A DNA stretch of 64,000 nucleotides from an uncultured Gammaproteobacteria bacterium (GTDB taxonomy: Bacteria > Pseudomonadota > Gammaproteobacteria > Steroidobacterales > Foliamicaceae): positions 3,034,129 to 3,098,128 of the forward strand of contig OX639965.1 in assembly GCA_951828235.1 (NCBI GenBank). Reading direction: 5' to 3'. A program made the position numbers and the translations under genes. The notes below the pieces were generated by a model. The model was not told the DNA's origin. It did no database searches and was given only the letters and a program-made list of their open reading frames with translations. Position 1 is the first letter of the stretch, and every line of letters starts with the position of its first letter. Shown one piece after another: positions 37,669 to 46,909 of the stretch.

Positions 37669-40146
37669 CTAGCGCGGCGCGCCCAGCATCCGCGCCAGGC
37701 GCAGCAGGTCCGCAAAAATGCCGCCGGCAGTCACCTCCGGCCCCGCTCCGGGCCCCTGAACTACCAGCGGACTGTCGCTGTAGCGGGCGGTGCGGAACAG
37801 GAACATGTTGCTGGTGAGATGCAGGCGGGCAAAGAGATGGTCCCTGGGCAGCGTCTCCAGCCGCACGGACGCCCGGCCTTCACTGTCCAGCCTTCCGACG
37901 TAACGAAGAACACAGCCCTCTTCCTCGGCCTGCTCAAGGCGCCGCCGCATGTCGCCGTCATAACGACCCAGCCCGTCGAGAAACTCCTCGACCGTGGCTT
38001 CCGACAGCTCTTCCGGGGCCAGGCTCTCCACTTCCACATCGGCCAGGTCCATGCGCAGGTTCAGTTCCCGGGCCAGGATCAGCAGCTTGCGCGCCACGTC
38101 CATGCCGCTCAGGTCTTCCCTGGGGTCAGGCTCCGTATAACCCGCGTCGCGGGCCTCGCGCACAACCTGCGAAAAATCCGAGTCGGCGTCCAGCGCGTTG
38201 AACAGATAGGCCAGTGTCCCGGAGAAAATGCCTTCCACGCTGAGCACCTCGTCGCCAGTGGCGATCAGGTCGCGGAGCGTTTCGATTACCGGCAGCCCGG
38301 CGCCCACATTGGTCTCGTACAGAAGGTGCACGCCGTTGGCGCGGCGCAGTTCGTGAAGGCTTTCGTAGGCCTGGTGCGGCGCGCTCTGCGCACGCTTGTT
38401 GGGCGTCACCACGTGGATCCCTGCGCGGAAGAAATCGGCGTAGCGGTCGCTGATCGACTCGCTGGCGGTGCAGTCCACGACTACCGCATGCGGCAGGTGA
38501 TCGGGGTTCACATGCGCGCTGAAACGCTCGAGGTCCATTGTTTCGCCGTCGTCGGCCAGTGCTTTGCGCCAGTTGCCCGGATCAAGGCTGCGCGAGGCCA
38601 GGTGCATGCGGCGCGAGTTGGCGATTGCCCGCACCCGGAAGTCCAGGTTGAAATTCTCCCGTAACTGATCCGCGGCCCGGGCAATCTGGTCCAGCAATTC
38701 GGCGCCGACGTTGCCCACGCCGATCACCCCCAGCGAAAGCGTGGTATGCGAAAGGTAAAACCCGCCATGCGCGGCGCGCAGCGCCCGGGTCGCGCTGTCG
38801 CCGGTCACCACGGCGGATATGTTGCGTTCCGATGATCCCTGGGAAATCGCGATCACGTTGACTCCGGCGCGTCCCAGGACGCTGAAGAACCGGCCGGCCA
38901 CCCCGGGAATGCCGACCATGCCGTCGCCCACCAGCGCCAGCACGTTCACGCCGTCATCCCTCGTCACCCTGCTGACCTGCCCCAGGCCCATTTCCTGGGC
39001 GAAGGCGTCGCGGGTGACCTTCTCGGCCCGGTCCGCGTGCGCCTCGGGAATCGCAAACGTAATCGAATGCTCCGAGCTGGCCTGGGTAATCAACAGCACC
39101 GAAACCTGGGCCTTGCTCAGCGCGTTGAACAGCCGGTCGGCAGTCCCCGGCACGCCGATCATGCCGGAGCCCTCCAGGCTCAGCATCGTGGCGTTCTCGA
39201 TCATCGTGATGCCCTTCACCGGCTCGTTTCGATCGCCCTCGGCGGAAATCAGCGAGCCCCGCAGTTCCGGCCTGAAGCTTGAGCGAATCCACACCGGGAT
39301 CTTCTTGCTCACGACCGGACCCATGGTCTGCGGATGAATCACCCGGGCGCCGAAATAGGCCAGCTCCATCGCCTCGTTGTAGGACAGTTCGCGGATCACG
39401 TGCGCCTCCGGAACTCGCGCGGGATCGGCGCTCATCACGCCTTCCACGTCGGTCCAGATGGTGAGCGATTCGGCGTCCAGCAGCGCGCTGAATATCGACG
39501 CCGAGAAATCACTGCCGTTGCGGCCCAGGGTCATCTGCAATCCGCGTCCGTCACGGGCGATATAGCCAGTGACCACGCGCACAGGAGTGGGATCGTCCTT
39601 GAGAAGACGCTTCAGGTGTTGCCCGGAGGCTTCCCAGTCCACAACCACGCCCAGCTCGCCGGGCTCCACGCGCAACACGTCACGCGCGTCCAGCCACCCG
39701 GCGTGACGGCCGGCCTCCGCCCCGTGCTCGCTGATCCGCGCCGCCAGCAAGCGCGCCGACCACAGTTCCCCGCATCCCGATACGAGCGCCTCCATTCGCG
39801 GCCCCGCCGATCGGATCAGCACGGCCGAATGTAGAATATCCGCCACGTCGCGGCACTCCGCGGCCTGCGCGTCGAGCAGCACACCGCGCCGTTCAGGATC
39901 CGAAATCAGTTCTTTCGCGACCGCCGAATACTGTTCCTGCAGGGTATCCAGGGCGCCCTGCCACTCGTCGTCGCCGGAAATCGCGCGATCCAGCAGCGCA
40001 AACAAGGCGTTGGTCACGCCCTGCATGGCCGACACGACCACGGCCACCTGCGGCGCCGGATCGCCGAGCACGATTCCCGCCGCGCGTTCGAAACCGCGCG
40101 CGTCGGCCAGGCTGCTGCCGCCGAATTTATGAACAGTCCAGGTCAT
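37669..40146 (-). CDS. thrA: Bifunctional aspartate kinase / homoserine dehydrogenase I
   Basis: An 825-residue fusion enzyme catalysing the first and third steps of threonine synthesis. The kinase domain begins with VHKFGGSSLADARGFERAA. Two ACT regulatory segments lie in the middle (GSGMIGVPGTADRLFNALSKAQVSVLLITQASSEHSITFAIPE and VGDGMVGIPGVAGRFFSVLGRAGVNVIAISQGSSERNISAVV). The dehydrogenase starts near SLGVIGVGNVGAELLDQ and carries GTLAYLFNALD. Feedback by threonine is expected. The start is the ATG at MTWTVHKFGG. The longer frame adds 16 residues. Fusion of the two activities is typical of Gammaproteobacteria. Confidence 0.97.
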   Translation of the reverse strand: MTWTVHKFGGSSLADARGFERAAGIVLGDPAPQVAVVVSAMQGVTNALFALLDRAISGDDEWQGALDTLQEQYSAVAKELISDPERRGVLLDAQAAECRDVADILHSAVLIRSAGPRMEALVSGCGELWSARLLAARISEHGAEAGRHAGWLDARDVLRVEPGELGVVVDWEASGQHLKRLLKDDPTPVRVVTGYIARDGRGLQMTLGRNGSDFSASIFSALLDAESLTIWTDVEGVMSADPARVPEAHVIRELSYNEAMELAYFGARVIHPQTMGPVVSKKIPVWIRSSFRPELRGSLISAEGDRNEPVKGITMIENATMLSLEGSGMIGVPGTADRLFNALSKAQVSVLLITQASSEHSITFAIPEAHADRAEKVTRDAFAQEMGLGQVSRVTRDDGVNVLALVGDGMVGIPGVAGRFFSVLGRAGVNVIAISQGSSERNISAVVTGDSATRALRAAHGGFYLSHTTLSLGVIGVGNVGAELLDQIARAADQLRENFNLDFRVRAIANSRRMHLASRSLDPGNWRKALADDGETMDLERFSAHVNPDHLPHAVVVDCTASESISDRYADFFRAGIHVVTPNKRAQSAPHQAYESLHELRRANGVHLLYETNVGAGLPVIETLRDLIATGDEVLSVEGIFSGTLAYLFNALDADSDFSQVVREARDAGYTEPDPREDLSGMDVARKLLILARELNLRMDLADVEVESLAPEELSEATVEEFLDGLGRYDGDMRRRLEQAEEEGCVLRYVGRLDSEGRASVRLETLPRDHLFARLHLTSNMFLFRTARYSDSPLVVQGPGAGPEVTAGGIFADLLRLARMLGAPR

Positions 40147-40266
40147 GGATTTGGGTCCGGAATGCGCTTCCCCCGAGCGTATGACTAATGTCAAGCCGGC
40201 AATTATTACCGCATTAACCCAAATATGCCCGTAACACGCCTGAACATGGCCGCAACATTCCCAAAG

Positions 40267-41640
40267 CTAGCTGAAAAACCCCGGCGCGGACTGCTCTTCA
40301 TCGCTGGACGCATGAGATTGGACTGGCGCGCGCACAGTCGGTGCTAAACGGAACAATCGGACATGGCCCCGTACGGTGTCCACAATCGCATCCCTCGTGT
40401 GAGCAGGCATGCCGGCGCGCTCGGCCGCAACGGTCGCATCCTGCAATGCGCCATCGGAGGCTTTCTCCAGGTCATCGAACAGGATTTCTACGTCGGCCTT
40501 CGCGATGCCGGCGGCCTGGGCAGTCTGATAGAAGTGCCTGGGCAGGATTGTGTGGACGCGGTAATGCCGGTTGTTTCCCAGGGCCATCGCCAGCTTGATC
40601 TTCTGCGCGGCCAGCTTCGGATGGTAGGGCGCGGCGCTCATCAAGTCGTAGATCGGAGTCAGCGAGAACCCGTCGGGCCGAAGAAAGATCGAGAAGTTCT
40701 TCGCGTGGCCGTCCGGAGCGGACAGCAGCCAATAGACGATCTGCGATTTCAGAAAAGCCAGCCGGTCGGCGTGCGGCGTGCTGGCCTGGTGGAGTAAATC
40801 CAGAATGTATCGAATGCCCGGGCCGCCATGCGATTCGTATTTTCTCGCGGGGGCCACGCCGAGCGCCTGGCAGAGGTCTTCCTGCGGCAGGCGATAGAGA
40901 ACCCCGTCCCGCCATTGACGATCAAACCGCTTGACGACCAACACGGGCTTGCCGTCGTAATGCTCGATCTCCGCTCTGGCGCTCGCCAGACCAAAACCCG
41001 CGCACAGTTTCAGGCAGAACCATTCGTTCCAGGGCGAATCCGCAAGGCTGATCCCGTCACGGAGGATCCCCATGGCCGGTTTGAAGATATGCGACGTGGG
41101 CGTGCTTCCCAGGGGAAGGCGCCAGGCGTTATCGATGCGCAACAGCGCAGTCTTGTCCTGAGCGCCGCCCAGGGAGATGCGAAACTCCTCGCCTTCCGAA
41201 ACCCCGGTGGCCACGCCCAACGGACGCTGAATCAGGCCAGCAATGCGCTGCGCGATATCCGCTTCGCTCAAAGGGCGTGAACGCATCGCCATTGGACTCT
41301 CGGCCTCTTCGCCCGTGTGGAGGAAGCGCAAGGCACCCACACAGTCGCGCCCGAGTTCGGCAAGGAGATCGAAGACACCGTCGCTTTCCGCGCCGGTGCG
41401 AGCCGCGAGAGCCTCGCGAATATCCGAGTTGTCCGGCAGCAAGCCGTCAAACACACGTTCGACAACCAACCCGGTCCGTTCGCGCGAGGATAAAGGCAGC
41501 GACAGTGAAATGGGAAATGCCAACTCGGAATTCAGCCACGAATCGTGATACCGGAAAACCGTTGCCCCGTCGGCCTTGCGAGCGTAAATACCTACCAGTT
41601 TGCTGCCGAGATAGACGTTCAAGGATGCGCTTCGCGCCAT
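40267..41640 (-). CDS. hipA: HipA-family serine/threonine kinase toxin
   Basis: A 457-residue kinase toxin. HipA enzymes phosphorylate translation factors, glutamyl-tRNA synthetase in E. coli, and cause dormancy. Visible are the N-terminal domain (NVYLGSKLVGIYARKADGATVFRYHDSWL), the P-loop ISLGGAQDKTALL with the serine that is autophosphorylated in E. coli HipA, the ATP lysine region HIFKPA, the catalytic loop DGHAKNFSI and the metal-binding PIYDLMSA. All core residues look intact, so it should be active. The start lies one base after the hipB stop. Confidence 0.95.
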   Translation of the reverse strand: MARSASLNVYLGSKLVGIYARKADGATVFRYHDSWLNSELAFPISLSLPLSSRERTGLVVERVFDGLLPDNSDIREALAARTGAESDGVFDLLAELGRDCVGALRFLHTGEEAESPMAMRSRPLSEADIAQRIAGLIQRPLGVATGVSEGEEFRISLGGAQDKTALLRIDNAWRLPLGSTPTSHIFKPAMGILRDGISLADSPWNEWFCLKLCAGFGLASARAEIEHYDGKPVLVVKRFDRQWRDGVLYRLPQEDLCQALGVAPARKYESHGGPGIRYILDLLHQASTPHADRLAFLKSQIVYWLLSAPDGHAKNFSIFLRPDGFSLTPIYDLMSAAPYHPKLAAQKIKLAMALGNNRHYRVHTILPRHFYQTAQAAGIAKADVEILFDDLEKASDGALQDATVAAERAGMPAHTRDAIVDTVRGHVRLFRLAPTVRAPVQSHASSDEEQSAPGFFS

Positions 41641-41641
41641 A

Positions 41642-41893
41642 TCAATACACCGACGGATCAAATGGCCTGGCCTGCCGGGGGGCGACCTTGAGATCCAGGT
41701 CCAGGGCGGCGAGCACCTTCACCATGGTGTCGAGCCTGGGGATGCGAATACCGTTCTCCAAATCGGAGATCAATTGCTGACGCACCGATGCGCGCCGGGC
41801 CAGATCAGACTGCCGCCAACCCATCTTCTTGCGGGCGGCGTATACTGCGGCCCCCAGCGTTCGGGCGCTGCGGATAGGGGTTTGCCGCACCAC
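41642..41893 (-). CDS. hipB: HipB-like antitoxin (XRE helix-turn-helix)
   Basis: An 83-residue DNA-binding antitoxin. The helix-turn-helix lies in AARKKMGWRQSDLARRASVRQQLISDLENGIRIPRLDTMVKVLAAL. It should bind and neutralise HipA and repress the operon through the operator array just upstream. The start is GTG, and a second GTG follows directly. A GAGAGG ribosome site lies about nine bases upstream. Confidence 0.94.
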   Translation of the reverse strand: MVRQTPIRSARTLGAAVYAARKKMGWRQSDLARRASVRQQLISDLENGIRIPRLDTMVKVLAALDLDLKVAPRQARPFDPSVY

Positions 41894-41896
41894 GTC

Positions 41897-41961
41897 TATA
41901 TACCTCTCTTAGAAGGTATATAGATTATACCTTTTTTATAAGGTAAATTATTTTTACCTTA
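41897..41961 (-). promoter_or_regulatory. hipBA promoter with five alternating operator half-sites
   Basis: Five copies of a TATACCT-like half-site alternate in orientation: TATACCT 41899-41905, AGGTATA 41914-41920, TATACCT 41926-41932, AGGTAAA 41941-41947 and TTTACCT 41953-41959. Their centres are 15, 12, 15 and 12 bases apart. Neighbouring pairs form perfect palindromes of 9 bp (41897-41905/41914-41922 and 41939-41947/41953-41961) and 6 bp. A consensus minus-strand TATAAT (41924-41929) lies inside the middle site, so repressor binding would block the polymerase. Confidence 0.7.
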
Positions 41962-42016
41962 TTCAGGATGTATACCGCTTGGCGTTTGGAGACCAGCAGG
42001 ACTGTTCTTTCAACAA

Positions 42017-43279
42017 TTATTGCAGCAGAAACAGCGACAGGACAGGCCAGAACGAGACCGTGACGAGGGCAATCAGCATTAGCGCAAGAAACGGCAGCAC
42101 CGCCCGGCATATCTCCCCGAACGACTCGTTGAACGCGGTCATGGCCACAATGATGTTCAATCCCATGGGCGGTGTGAGGTAGCCCATCTCCAGATTCACC
42201 ACCATGACCACGCCAAAATGCACCGCGTCCATGCCCTGGGCGACCGCGATGGGCTGAAGCAGCGGAGACAGGATCAGAATCGCCGAGCCGATGTCCATAA
42301 AGCATCCGACAAGCAGCAGGAAGGCGTTCATCAGCAGAATGAAACCGGGAAGCGAGTCGATGCGCGCCGTAAGCCATTCCACGGCCATGTCCGGAACCTG
42401 CTCGTAGGTCAGGAAGACGTTGAGCGCCAGCGCCATCATAAGGACCGGAAACAGCGACCCCATCAGGCGCGTGGTGCTGGTAAAGACCTCGATGACATCC
42501 TTGAAACGCATTTCGCGGTGAATCACGATTTCCACGAAGAAGCCGTAAACCACGGCGATGGACGCGGACTCCGTCGCGGTGAAAAAGCCGCTGTAGATGC
42601 CCCCCAGAATGATGACCGGCATCAGCAGTGACCAGATCCCCTCCTTGAACGCAGCTGCGATGTCAGGAAAGTGCCATCCGCCCAGCCGGAAGCGCCAGTT
42701 GCGGACGATCGCGTAGGCGCTCATGAAGCCGGTCAACAAGAGGGCGGGCCCTATGCCGGCAATGAACAACTCGGAAATCGAAGTCTGTGTCATGACGCCG
42801 TACAGAATGAGCGGAATGCTGGGCGGCACGACGATGCCCAGAGTGCCGGCGGCGCACAGGGCGCCAAGGGCAAAGCGTTTGCTGTAGCCGGCTTCCAGCA
42901 ACGCCGGATACATCACCGCGCCAATGGCCAACAGGGCTACGGTCCCTGAACCGGTCACGGCGGCGAACATGGCGCATGACAGGACCGTGGCGATCGCAAG
43001 GCCGCCGGGGATCGGCGCCGAAAGCGCCCGCGCCAGGCGGATCAGTCGGCTTGCGATGGCGCCTCTGGCCATGACCGCGCCCGCCAGCAGGTACATGGGG
43101 ATCGACAGCAGCACGTCGCGATTGAGACCGTCCCAGCCGTCGTTGATGATGTTCTGTATCTGCCCGTCGCCCCAGAACCCATAGGCCAGCCCGGCGGCGA
43201 CGCCCAGCACGACCAGCAGGTTCTGCCGCAGCCCCAGCAGCACCAGCGCCGCGGCCGCGATGCTCAACGCGCCGATCAC
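42017..43279 (-). CDS. TRAP transporter large permease (DctM)
   Basis: A 420-residue membrane protein of the tripartite ATP-independent periplasmic transporter family. Segments such as AGAVMARGAIASRLIRLARALSAPIPGGLAIATVLSCAMFAAVTGSGTVALLAIGAVMYPALLEAGYSKRFALG and LEMGYLTPPMGLNIIVAM are typical of DctM. The start is the GTG overlapping the dctQ stop (GTGA). The longer frame would add 44 residues that are out of register with the family. The substrate is probably an organic acid, but it is unknown. Confidence 0.93.
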   Translation of the reverse strand: MIGALSIAAAALVLLGLRQNLLVVLGVAAGLAYGFWGDGQIQNIINDGWDGLNRDVLLSIPMYLLAGAVMARGAIASRLIRLARALSAPIPGGLAIATVLSCAMFAAVTGSGTVALLAIGAVMYPALLEAGYSKRFALGALCAAGTLGIVVPPSIPLILYGVMTQTSISELFIAGIGPALLLTGFMSAYAIVRNWRFRLGGWHFPDIAAAFKEGIWSLLMPVIILGGIYSGFFTATESASIAVVYGFFVEIVIHREMRFKDVIEVFTSTTRLMGSLFPVLMMALALNVFLTYEQVPDMAVEWLTARIDSLPGFILLMNAFLLLVGCFMDIGSAILILSPLLQPIAVAQGMDAVHFGVVMVVNLEMGYLTPPMGLNIIVAMTAFNESFGEICRAVLPFLALMLIALVTVSFWPVLSLFLLQ

Positions 43280-43803
43280 GATTTCAGCTCCGATTGCGTG
43301 TCCGCCAGCGCGCCCTGCTCCGGCGGCTTGAGGTCCGGCCATCGCGCATACAGCCCGTGGCGCAGCGTGGCGAGCGCAAAGACCAGCGGAATTACGCCCT
43401 GAATCGGCCACACGATGATGCGCAGCACCACGGAACGCACGTCCAGCAGGTAGGTCTCCCGCACCAGGTCGAACGCAACCACGGTGAACACCAGGCAGAA
43501 AAGCGTCATCAGGACTTCGCTGAAATGATCGAGAAACGGCCCCCAGGACTTTGGAAGCCAGCCATCGGCAAACCGCGGCCTTAGATGCGAGTTCGCGGCG
43601 GAAGCCAGACCGATGCCGAACATCACCTTGATGATGTTTGCGTACACCCCGATCTGTCGCGCCCAGTACAGGCCGGAACCGCTGATCACGCGGATCGCCA
43701 CGTCGCTGAAGATCACCACCACGAGCAGGGCGAAAGCGGCGCAGGCAATGGCCCGCTCCACCTGGTACAGGACAGCAAGAAAGCGCCGTGCGTCGTCCTT
43801 CAC
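43276..43803 (-). CDS. TRAP transporter small permease (DctQ)
   Basis: A 175-residue protein with four hydrophobic segments (CAAFALLVVVIFSDVAIRVISGSGLYWARQIGVYANI and others) matching DctQ. It forms the membrane part of a TRAP transporter with DctM, to which it is coupled by a GTGA overlap. The substrate-binding component is encoded divergently about 2 kb away. Confidence 0.92.
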   Translation of the reverse strand: MKDDARRFLAVLYQVERAIACAAFALLVVVIFSDVAIRVISGSGLYWARQIGVYANIIKVMFGIGLASAANSHLRPRFADGWLPKSWGPFLDHFSEVLMTLFCLVFTVVAFDLVRETYLLDVRSVVLRIIVWPIQGVIPLVFALATLRHGLYARWPDLKPPEQGALADTQSELKS

Positions 43804-43898
43804 CGCAGATTCCTCCTGCTCACTATCAACACGCGGACCACTTAATCAGATCAGGATCGCGAAGGACAGAAATCCGGGGCGCAAACCCACGCGCACCC

Positions 43899-44645
43899 TC
43901 AGCGGCCACGAATGGCGCGTGTTTCCTCAAGCTCGGGCTCCGCTACCCGTCGCAGATGAAACTCGAAGGTATCTTGCTTGCGGTCGGCAAAATGAGGAAC
44001 GCGGTAGAGTGCCGACATGCCTTCGAGAATTCGCGAAATGCGGATGGGCCCCACGTCCATGGTCTCGAAGCCAAGATCGCCGGCCAGGTCCATGACCCAA
44101 TGCTTGGATGCCTCATCGTTACCGGCGACCATTACCGTAACCGGGCCGTGGGCGCGCGCCGGGTCAAGCACGATGTGGAAACCCACCGTATTGAACGCCT
44201 TCACGACCCGGGCGTCCGGCACCGCGGCCTGCACCATTTCGCCCGAGGAGGTCCCGGCGACGGGCTGAGGCAAGCCCTCCGGGCCCTCCTGCACCGCATT
44301 GCCGGCATCGATGACCAGCTTGCCGGACATGTGCGGGGCAAGCCGCGCCACTACATCTTCCGCGGCAAACCAGGGAACCGCCAGGAATACGATCTCGCCG
44401 TCTGCGGCGGCTTCCTCCTGCGTCTTGGCACTGGGTTTCCCCTGCGTGCGGTCCAGCAGGTTCCGTATCCGCTCACTGCCCGGATCGCGCGTGCCGTAGA
44501 CGATGGTGTGTCCGTGTTCCGCCATCCGGGGCCCAATGGACCCGCCCATCATGCCGGTGCCGATAACGGCAATGGTTTCCGCATGAACCGCCGGAGCGGC
44601 CGTCATCAGCGCGAAAATTACTGCCGGAAGAGTCAGTTTCTTCAT
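43899..44645 (-). CDS. Exported F420H2/NADPH-oxidoreductase-like Rossmann protein
   Basis: A 248-residue protein with a Sec-type signal peptide ([22 protein letters not shown]) directly followed by a dinucleotide-binding fold: [37 protein letters not shown], then [33 protein letters not shown]. This matches the NADPH-dependent F420 oxidoreductase family, normally cytosolic. Export of a nucleotide-dependent enzyme is odd. It may be a periplasmic enzyme that carries its cofactor, or a protein repurposed for binding. It lies upstream of dctQM on the same strand. Confidence 0.82.
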   Translation of the reverse strand: MKKLTLPAVIFALMTAAPAVHAETIAVIGTGMMGGSIGPRMAEHGHTIVYGTRDPGSERIRNLLDRTQGKPSAKTQEEAAADGEIVFLAVPWFAAEDVVARLAPHMSGKLVIDAGNAVQEGPEGLPQPVAGTSSGEMVQAAVPDARVVKAFNTVGFHIVLDPARAHGPVTVMVAGNDEASKHWVMDLAGDLGFETMDVGPIRISRILEGMSALYRVPHFADRKQDTFEFHLRRVAEPELEETRAIRGR

Positions 44646-44843
44646 TGCAAGCCTCTTGCGATTCCATCCAGTTTCCGATTCAGGTCCCGGCCCGCGTGGA
44701 CCGGCCCCAACGCTGCGCCATCTTAACGCCTGCGAATTCTGACGGGACAACGCGAAAGTCGGCTGTTTCGCCGCCCGCGACGCAAATGCCCCGTGGCGCC
44801 GCGTGGGTACAATTGCCCTCTTTTCCCGGAGGGAGACCCCCTG

Positions 44844-45839
44844 ATGTCAAATACCATGCGCGCCATCGTCGCCGAAGCGCCCGGCGGCCCCGAATCCCTG
44901 CAAATGAAGGAACTGCCCATTCCCTCGCCCGGCGAAGGCCAGGTACGGATACAGGTAGCCTTCGCGCCGCTCAATCCGCTGGACACGCATGCAAGGGCCG
45001 ACCGGATCAAGTGGATGCACCCGGGGTTTCCGTTCGTGCCCGGATACGAGTACTCGGGAAGGGTCGTGGAAACCGGCGATGGCGTTGACGCCTCGCTCAA
45101 GGGCAAGCGCGTGGCCGTCAACGGTCAATGGAACGGCAACGGCGAATTTGCCATTGCCCGCGCTGCCGGCCTGGTGCCCATCCCGGACCGCTTCAACTAC
45201 CAGTTGGGATCGACCTTCTCAACCTGCGCGCCCACTTCCTGGCACCTGGTGCACTCGGCGGGACGGGTCCAGCCGGGTCAGACCGTGGTCGTGCATTCCG
45301 CGGCCGGCGCGGTAGGCATCATGACGACGCAGATCGCCAAGGAGGCCGGAGCCACGGTGATCGGGCTGGTCGGCGGCGGGAAAAAGGGCGAATGGGCCGG
45401 GCAGTTCGGCGCCGATCACATGCTCGACTACCGCTCCGCGGAATGGCCCGCGCAGGTCAAGGAACTGACCGGGGGCCGCGGCGCCGACGTCATCATCGAC
45501 GGCGTGCAGGGCCCCGATGCGCCCCGCAACTATGATGCCTGCGCGCCGCTGGGCAACGTGATCTATATCGGTGCGATGGGCGGCCTGGCCCCTCCGGCCG
45601 ACCTTTCCCTGCTGATCGGCAAGAGCATCAGCGTTACCGGTTTTGTGCAGTTCTTCCACCAGGCCCGCACCCGTCAGGCGGAAGATGCCGAAATCGAGGA
45701 AAAGCTTGCCTCCGGCCAATGGCGAATTCCGATCGAGCGGGTTGCCGGCCTGGACGAAACGCCAGCCATGCATGCTGCCTTCGAGAACCGCGAGTTGTAC
45801 GGCCGGACCCTGATCGAGGTCGGCGGAGAGGACGTCTGA
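44844..45839 (+). CDS. NADPH:quinone reductase-like MDR oxidoreductase
   Basis: A 331-residue zinc-free medium-chain oxidoreductase. Features include [49 protein letters not shown], the cofactor-binding [30 protein letters not shown] and [13 protein letters not shown] strong ribosome site (GGAGGGAG) and a TACAAT -10 box (44808-44813) precede the ATG, which lies 17 codons inside the longest frame. It is the first gene of a three-gene run with the TRAP binding protein and an AhpD-like protein. It diverges from the exported Rossmann protein. Confidence 0.9.
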   Translation: MSNTMRAIVAEAPGGPESLQMKELPIPSPGEGQVRIQVAFAPLNPLDTHARADRIKWMHPGFPFVPGYEYSGRVVETGDGVDASLKGKRVAVNGQWNGNGEFAIARAAGLVPIPDRFNYQLGSTFSTCAPTSWHLVHSAGRVQPGQTVVVHSAAGAVGIMTTQIAKEAGATVIGLVGGGKKGEWAGQFGADHMLDYRSAEWPAQVKELTGGRGADVIIDGVQGPDAPRNYDACAPLGNVIYIGAMGGLAPPADLSLLIGKSISVTGFVQFFHQARTRQAEDAEIEEKLASGQWRIPIERVAGLDETPAMHAAFENRELYGRTLIEVGGEDV

Positions 45840-46909
45840 CAATCCTCGGCCGAATCACCGCCCTATCGCGGCCTTTCCGGCGACGGGAAGGCTTATTGCT
45901 GGCGGCGCTGCTGGTAGCGGCCTGCGGGGGCGATTCCGGCCCGCAGGAGGACGACGGCAGGCTGGTGGTGGTGATCGGCGCTTCCGGCGCCATCGACACG
46001 CCCTGGCATGACGGCTGGAGGCGCTTCGAACGCCGCGTCTACGAAGCCGAATACCCGGGGCTGGAACTGCAGATGTCGGTGAACGGCCAGCTCGGGACCG
46101 AGGAAACCATACTCGCCCAGGCCCGGCGCGGACGGATCCAGTATGCGGGAACCTCTCTGCACGGCATGTCCAGCGTAGTGCCCGAGCTGAGCGTGATTCT
46201 GGCTCCGTATCTGTTCGACAGCTACGAGGAAGTTGACTTCGTAACGGACAACTACCTGACCCCGGTCTTCACCGAAATGCTGGCGGAACGTGGACTGACC
46301 TTCATACAGTGGAGCGAGGTGGGCTGGAACCACATCTACTGCCGCGAGCCCAGGGTGGAGCCCGGGGAATTCCGTGGAGTGAAGATGCGCGCATCCACCG
46401 CGATCGCTCCCCAGGTGTTTACCGGCGCAATCGGCGCCGACAACATCCCCCTGCCCTTTGACGAGACCCTGCCGGCCCTTCAGACCGGCCTGATCGAGTG
46501 CGGCCAGAGCGGCGCCGGCCAGTATCTGCTCTCCGGCATTGCCGGCGAAGCGCCGCACTACACGCTGACCGGGCACGCCTACGACTCCGGCGTGCAGTTC
46601 GCCAATTCGCAATGGTATGACTCCCTGCCGGAGGAAGTGCGCCAGGTGCTGGCTAACGCCCTGGACGGCCAGCAGGAGAACCGCGACATCGTGCGGGAAG
46701 TCATCGCCGGCCAGGAACGCGAATGGCAGGAAGCCGGCCGGGTCACCTTTTACGGCCTGACCGCGGAACAGAAGGCCCGGTGGCGCGAAGCCGCGCAAGG
46801 CTCGCACCAGAAGCTGATCGATCGAATCGGCGGCCGTGCGCAGGAGATTTACGACCTGATCCAGGCCGGCAAGGCCGATTTTGCGGCCCGCGGGGAGAAC
46901 GCGACATGA
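45836..46909 (+). CDS. TRAP transporter substrate-binding lipoprotein (DctP)
   Basis: A 357-residue periplasmic binding protein. A signal peptide with a basic n-region (RPFRRRE), the hydrophobic GLLLAALLVAA and a lipobox Cys precede the DctP fold: LGTEETILAQARRGRIQYAGTSLHGMSSVVPELSVILAPYLF, GEFRGVKMRASTA and QTGLIECGQSGAGQYL. The start is unclear. No ATG, GTG or usable TTG precedes the signal peptide except inside the previous gene. A CTG overlapping the upstream TGA (CTGA) fits best. It probably delivers the substrate to DctQM, encoded divergently. Confidence 0.85.
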   Translation: MTILGRITALSRPFRRREGLLLAALLVAACGGDSGPQEDDGRLVVVIGASGAIDTPWHDGWRRFERRVYEAEYPGLELQMSVNGQLGTEETILAQARRGRIQYAGTSLHGMSSVVPELSVILAPYLFDSYEEVDFVTDNYLTPVFTEMLAERGLTFIQWSEVGWNHIYCREPRVEPGEFRGVKMRASTAIAPQVFTGAIGADNIPLPFDETLPALQTGLIECGQSGAGQYLLSGIAGEAPHYTLTGHAYDSGVQFANSQWYDSLPEEVRQVLANALDGQQENRDIVREVIAGQEREWQEAGRVTFYGLTAEQKARWREAAQGSHQKLIDRIGGRAQEIYDLIQAGKADFAARGENAT

